Positions 59,345-64,000 of a stretch of 64,000 nucleotides of DNA are shown in pieces (the stretch's first letter is position 1; the number at the start of each line of letters is the position of its first letter). The DNA is from Platycnemis pennipes (taxonomy: Eukaryota; Arthropoda; Insecta; Odonata; Platycnemididae), in contig OW121848.1 in the NCBI GenBank assembly GCA_933228895.1, forward strand, positions 98,475,470 through 98,539,469, in the 5' to 3' direction. A program made the translations under genes and the position numbers. The notes beneath the pieces are model-generated. The model had not been told where the DNA came from and did no database searches. It saw only the letters and a list, made by a program, of their open reading frames with translations.

Positions 59345-59650
59345 GGGAAGGATTGGTGTAGTGTTTAGAGCACTGGCCTCTAACCCAAAGGGTTTGGTTC
59401 GAATCACGGCTGTGAATGGTATTTTTCATTGAAAACCTGCCCCTTCTGAGTTCTTTGTGGGGATAATTCGAGCTCAGTACTCCCTCCGTTGGATGTGACG
59501 TTAAGTCGCGGTCCCCATGGCGCTTTTCGCTAAGAGCAGGCTAATACCCACTCTGGGTTTTTCTCCATCCCTTCTCCTTCCCCTTCCATTCCCATCCTTG
59601 TACCTTTCCTCCCGATCTGAAGTGCCTATCATAGAGGATTTAGACTGTAA
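59345..59650 (+). repeat. tRNA-derived SINE, fullest copy
   Basis: The head is GATTGGTGTAGTGTTTAGAG (box A) and GGTTTGGTTCGAATCACGGC (box B). The body has GAGCTCAGTACTCCCTCCGT, TGGATGTGACGTTAAGTCG and CGGTCCCCATGGCGCTTTTC, then AAGAGCAGGCTAATACCCAC. The pyrimidine-rich tail ends CCATCCTTGTACCTTTCCTC and CGATCTGAAGTGCC. The total is about 300 bp. The reading frames across it on both strands are non-coding. Partial copies lie at 19.44, 19.9, 34.5, 41.1, 50.6 and 53.4 kb. Confidence 0.8.
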
Positions 59651-62265
59651 AATAAGGATAAGAAAAAAACTGAAATATTTCCTCCCTCTCTCCAAATAAT
59701 CCCTTAACCCTTGACAAATAAAATATCATATCACATTTTCATTCACAGATTTTGTGATTTGCATCATAAATATTTGAGTTCTGTGAAGTGTCATTGTGAA
59801 AAAATTAACTGACAAAGACACTTAAGAGTCGTTATGGACTGCGAAAAGATTAAGAGGTGACACCCAATGCGATCCATAGCTAATGTACTAAGCCGGCCTC
59901 CCAAGCTTATTTTCTCAGCAATAAGAGACAACGATTCTCCCGTACTTGGAAATTTTTAGTATGATGAGTAATTTAATGAAGAGCGAAAGCAATATGTGCT
60001 ACATTATAAAGTAAAGGGGTGTAAGATTTGAAAATTCAACTGGATTCTTTTCCCGTTCTTAAACTGCAAAATTCGCCTATGGCCAGTATGACTTTGTGAG
60101 ATTTTACGAAACCACTTCCTCTTGCGGTGCTCTACTAACTTAAATCACCTTGGGAACGTTGCTGAAGTTTCTTACAAATAATGTAATTCAAATTTATTGC
60201 TATGGTACACTGGAAGGGGGGAGGGTGAATATTTCGAGGTGAAATTAATGTATCTTATTCGTGCATTGCTAGCACATGTATATGTTTCAAAATTCCTCTA
60301 CCACGCCATTAGCAATTTAACAACTCTTAAGAGCCAATCAATCAAATAAATAAAGGGACTGTTTGTTAAAGCAAGATCTTTTTTAGATCATCTATAACAT
60401 TGTTTTTATGGTCCATTTATTACAGAACACTAGCTGGAAAAAGCTCCGCAATATAGAGGAGACCATTAAGTCTGTAGATATTATCTCCAAGTTCTCTTCT
60501 GCCTACGCGGTTTCCTCATTATTTCCATTTCCAAAATTGGCGGATGGCGTAGTATTCGTTCGGTTTAATTATCAGTGAAGATACGCGGGACGATTGTATT
60601 CTTTTTCCATTTTATAGCACTTCGATCTTCCGAGTACGTTTCTTAATTGCCTACTACTTGGCGCCTCCATTTGTCTCACCACGCCTTCCTAAAGCCTCGT
60701 TCGCTGCCCGTATTAACACCGTCTGACAGTCAGTCAGTTTGGAAGTCTCGTTCAATTATATTGATCCATTGACAGGACCTAGGACGAAGGCACATTTGTC
60801 ACAGCTGGAAGATATTAAGGCCTAGGGGAATTGAAGGAAAAAATTTAGCTATTCAAATGCTCTCTGCCAACAATACGGCAGGATTAAAAACCTCAAAGTT
60901 GTGAGGGTAAAGTATTTCAAAGAAACGCTACTGCTGGCATAATTAGATACTCTTCTAACTTCTGCAAAATACTACCAAACGCTTTTGATGATATTTCTAC
61001 AAAATAGCAGCTAAAACACTTCATATTTTAAGGGAATATTTGAAGACTTTATGACTATGAGGATATACCAATAAGTAAAGGTATGAGACACTTTTCCATC
61101 CATTAATCTCTCATATTATTGAATAAAACTGGAAATCGGTGACGAACGAACGGAACAGGGATACAGGAAATCAATTCAGCGGACTAGTTCATTTCCGCAC
61201 AGACATGACATATGTTATTAATACAATAATTTATATTCTTGGCCTTCAAATTTAAATTTGCTCTCTATTTAATTTACCCATGACGCTGCTGTGGTACATT
61301 ATTATACTGAGGATGAATAGATGTTGTAACAATTTAAAAATTAGTAACGAATGCCATATAATAATTTCAAGCCAATTACTTTTCTCGTAGCTTTGGGGCT
61401 CACTTTTAAATATTACATACCTAGTTTTAAATAACTCAGAGCTATTCTGTGATTCGTTCTGCGATGAAATATCTTTACGAAATGGTATATTATACCTCGC
61501 ATCCAATCAAAATTAATGGTGTAATATCCATTAACTAATTACAATTCAACCAGCTGAATTAATCTTGAAGTTAGGCAAAAACAACTTGTTTTTGCGATAC
61601 ACGCCATTTCGATCACATAAATTGCGTAAAAATTATCACCTACGAATTTTATTTGGGCGACAGTCAAATCAGAAGGGCAAAATTTGAAGGAAACCAGCAT
61701 ATTACTTCTCAATTTCAAACTTCTCAATTTTAATTTGCGTTTACTGATTTCAGACAGCATATCCTTCAAAGCAACGTTATGCTGTACATAACGGGTCAAA
61801 TGTGCAGAAAAATAACAAAAGTTCAAAATACTCAAATGAATTGAACGTGTATGGACTAGTTCCCATCTTCCACCTCACTGAGTTTTCATTCCCTTAACCA
61901 CGCTGCTAGGAAATTTAGGAATGTAGGACAGTCAATTTCTGCGCAAAATGTTGCCAGCACTATCCTGGAGCGTAAAAACAGCAATTACATTGCGTTTAAA
62001 AAAAGCAGGTAATCACACGAATTTTATATATCTACCCATCCATGATGGTCGAGCGATTCCTTCTGAAACCATGACATAGCAGGAGAAATCTGATTTCGAA
62101 TTCCAGTGAATTTGTCGAGGCGGAATCAGCTGGTTGCACCGTCATCACGCGCTGCAAGCCCTGGAATCATTCTAGTGCATAAATCCCAGAAAATATTCCC
62201 GAGTCAAGAGCGATGGCATCCCTCACGAATAGCGAACGCCACCCCTTTCGAATAAAATAATGATA
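59651..62265. other. Intergenic, nothing recognised
   Basis: AT-rich. Frames of 84 and 98 codons on the minus strand at 61.25-61.84 kb have no domain. Confidence 0.35.
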
Positions 62266-62269
62266 GTTC

Positions 62270-63300
62270 GCCAAGGGGAAAGAGAGGAAGAGAGGGAGAT
62301 AGAGAGAGAGGAGAAGAAGAAGAGAAAGAAAGATGGCGACCCCGAGGACTTGATGCCTTCGAGAAATGCCTCTCCCCCCCTTCACAACCCTTGCCTCCCA
62401 GCGACTTTCCCACTTCTCGCATGACTTTAAAAAAATCTCAACGTGGCTCACTCCCCACTCTTTCTCTCCCACTTCAACGAACCAGACGCGAACTCATTTC
62501 AAACCACCGGAAAAAATAACAACACCCGCTCCCCCCAAACCAAGTCCCCACACTCGTGTCTTGGAGACGCAAAATTTCCAACCCGAGCCCCCAGAGGGCA
62601 CAGCGACTGCCTCCGTTCGAATAACAAGGAGGCAGAAAAAAAACAAGTGGGAAAAAACAGTGGCGGCCTAAAACTTAAGAGGAAGTGAAGAGGGGAGCGG
62701 AAGAAAAGAATGCTGAGGAAGAGTAAGAAGGGGAGGCCTGCGTTTGCTCGAGGAGGCTTGAATTGAACGGGTCCAGAACCTAAATACTGAATAAAAAGAT
62801 CCCTCTTGCACGAGAGTGGCGCTCCATGGGGATCGGAGAATAAAAGGCTTAGATAAACAGTGTGGGGGCCAAGGTGAACAGTGCCCTAAGGGAGAATCGG
62901 GAAGGAAAAGAGAGCGTAAGATAAATGGGAGAGGGATGGAGGAGAGGGGAAGAAGAGTATACGACGTAAGATAAAAAGGAGGTAAGAGGGGGGGGGGAGT
63001 AAAAATAAGGAGTGGAAGACCCGATGCTGAAGAAGGTACGGGCGGATGGAGGGAGGAAGCTAGAGAAGAAAGGGATAAGAATCTGGAAGATAACATTTCA
63101 TTTCGCGAGGCCTTTTTCTTTCGTTTTCCGCTCCACGTGGGTATCCCAGGGCATGCAAGAGGACGCGGTGAGAATTTTTTCCAGTCTCTCTCTCATTCTT
63201 TCTCTCTCCCACGGAAGCAAACAGAGGGCAAAGTGGAGAGAAGTAGATGAGGAGATAAGAAATAAGGAGAGGGTTAAGACGGGCGATGGATGAGAACCAG
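62270..63300. repeat. Kilobase of strongly purine-rich (GA) plus strand
   Basis: The plus strand is dominated by GA, GGA and GAA runs, notably 62278-62335, 62680-62760 and 62880-63080, with a pyrimidine-rich interruption at 62365-62560. Long overlapping frames on both strands are a by-product. Such tracts can form triplex DNA. A GA-rich promoter region (GAGA-factor type) is possible. Confidence 0.5.
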
Positions 63301-63304
63301 GACA

Positions 63305-64000
63305 TGGATTATGAATTTACTTCTTCGTCCTTTAGTAGAAACTTAACTAATCCATTGCGAAAACTAAACGATTCAAATTAATACACCGAATATGCTTAAT
63401 GAAATATCTTCAGGATTTTTAAGGATAACAATAAGAGTGATAATAATAACCATCGCTGTTTGGAATTTTATACGTATTTAAATACGACAATCATTAATTT
63501 AGAAGTTAAAATCAAAATATTAACACTTTACCTAGCATACTCCTAATTTTTTTCTCTCCCTTCAATGGGAATAGCTTACGGAAAACGCTTGAGAGGAAAA
63601 AAGATAACAAGATAACAAACGAGCAGTTGAGGATGGTGAAAGACGGGAGGCATTGCGAGGAAAGTAAATACGGCGACAGAAGGGGGAGAAGTTGAATTGT
63701 GTAGGGCTCCGCGAGGAGGAAATGTATGCTTGCAAAGACACGACTCACAAGTCGCCACTTCCGCAGTAACCGGCATGTTCGGCTCTAAATACGTACGCTC
63801 TCAACGCGATGAAAACTAGGGTTTTCCATTTGCTCCGTACTCCCTTAGAGACACTTCGTCAGCGTCTCCTTCAGCGTAGAATAGTTAATTCTCTTGGACG
63901 GCTTATCAAACTGTTGCCGTGGTAACGCTTCTAGGGGTACGTTTGAGAATAAAATACAACTTTAGTTTGGTCATGACAGGTGGGTGGCATGACCTGCTGT
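63305..64000. other. Window end, nothing recognised
   Basis: AT-rich then mixed. No supported gene. Confidence 0.3.

Noticed and set aside
62043..62115. tRNA-like stretch with GATTTCGAATTCC
   Set aside because: Box B deviates and box A is weak; no body of the SINE family follows.
1..64000. CRISPR arrays, operons, bacterial promoters, riboswitches
   Set aside because: No regularly spaced short repeats or compact gene runs occur; the sequence is clearly eukaryotic.

Overview
This window looks like eukaryotic, most probably insect (arthropod), nuclear DNA from a large, repeat-rich genome. The evidence is GT-AG introns, a Helitron with a helicase remnant, RTE-type and CR1/jockey-like LINE remnants, a tRNA-derived SINE family, a decayed Mutator-like transposase joined to a YqaJ nuclease domain, and a perfect CTCF-type motif. 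There are no operons, ribosome binding sites or other bacterial features. I cannot name the species. Most of the window is AT-rich non-coding sequence with short GC- or purine-rich islands, and most long open frames in those islands are compositional accidents.

Layout. 1-1.9 kb: intergenic, with a 5S rRNA-derived fragment followed about 60 bp later by a CTCF-like site. 1.9-4.4 kb: the best host locus. A three-exon minus-strand gene has all introns in phase 0, consensus splice sites and a poly(A) signal, and it faces a candidate plus-strand first exon across a 250 bp divergent spacer. 5-14.9 kb: mostly unassigned, with a hairpin/GAAAC motif at 5.27 kb, GA/CT microsatellites at 7.3-7.4 kb, a 1.07 kb segment bounded by perfect 51 bp inverted repeats at 8.6-9.7 kb, and two LINE 3' tails at 9.9 and 11.0 kb. 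14.9-17.4 kb: a graveyard of an RTE-type LINE and a Mutator-YqaJ element lying tail to tail. 18.9-20.2 kb: tRNA-derived SINE copies. 21.5 kb: a perfect 25 bp hairpin. 22-28.5 kb: CpG-rich islands, one of which ends at a good splice donor (28,501). 29.5 kb: an inverted-repeat element. 34.5-38.6 kb: SINE pieces, a 55 bp candidate exon and a nested inverted/direct repeat element. 41-42.4 kb: a SINE directly abutting a 5'-truncated LINE with an open RT frame. 43-44.8 kb: a palindromic element and a 0.2 kb duplication. 50.4-54.1 kb: SINE tails, two inverted pairs of the hairpin/GAAAC motif, a G-quadruplex candidate and a 1.13 kb Helitron. 57.8 kb: an unassigned 109-codon frame. 59.3 kb: the fullest SINE copy. 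62.3-63.3 kb: a strongly purine-rich kilobase.

How the parts work together. The only likely working host genes are at 1.9-4.4 kb, plus possible exons at 28.5 and 35.5 kb. The rest is mobile-element sediment. The most unusual signal is a motif seen at several loci: a compensating hairpin, then GAAAC, then a small palindrome, then GUC. It resembles a hammerhead ribozyme core of the kind carried by Penelope-like elements, and it occurs here in inverted pairs.
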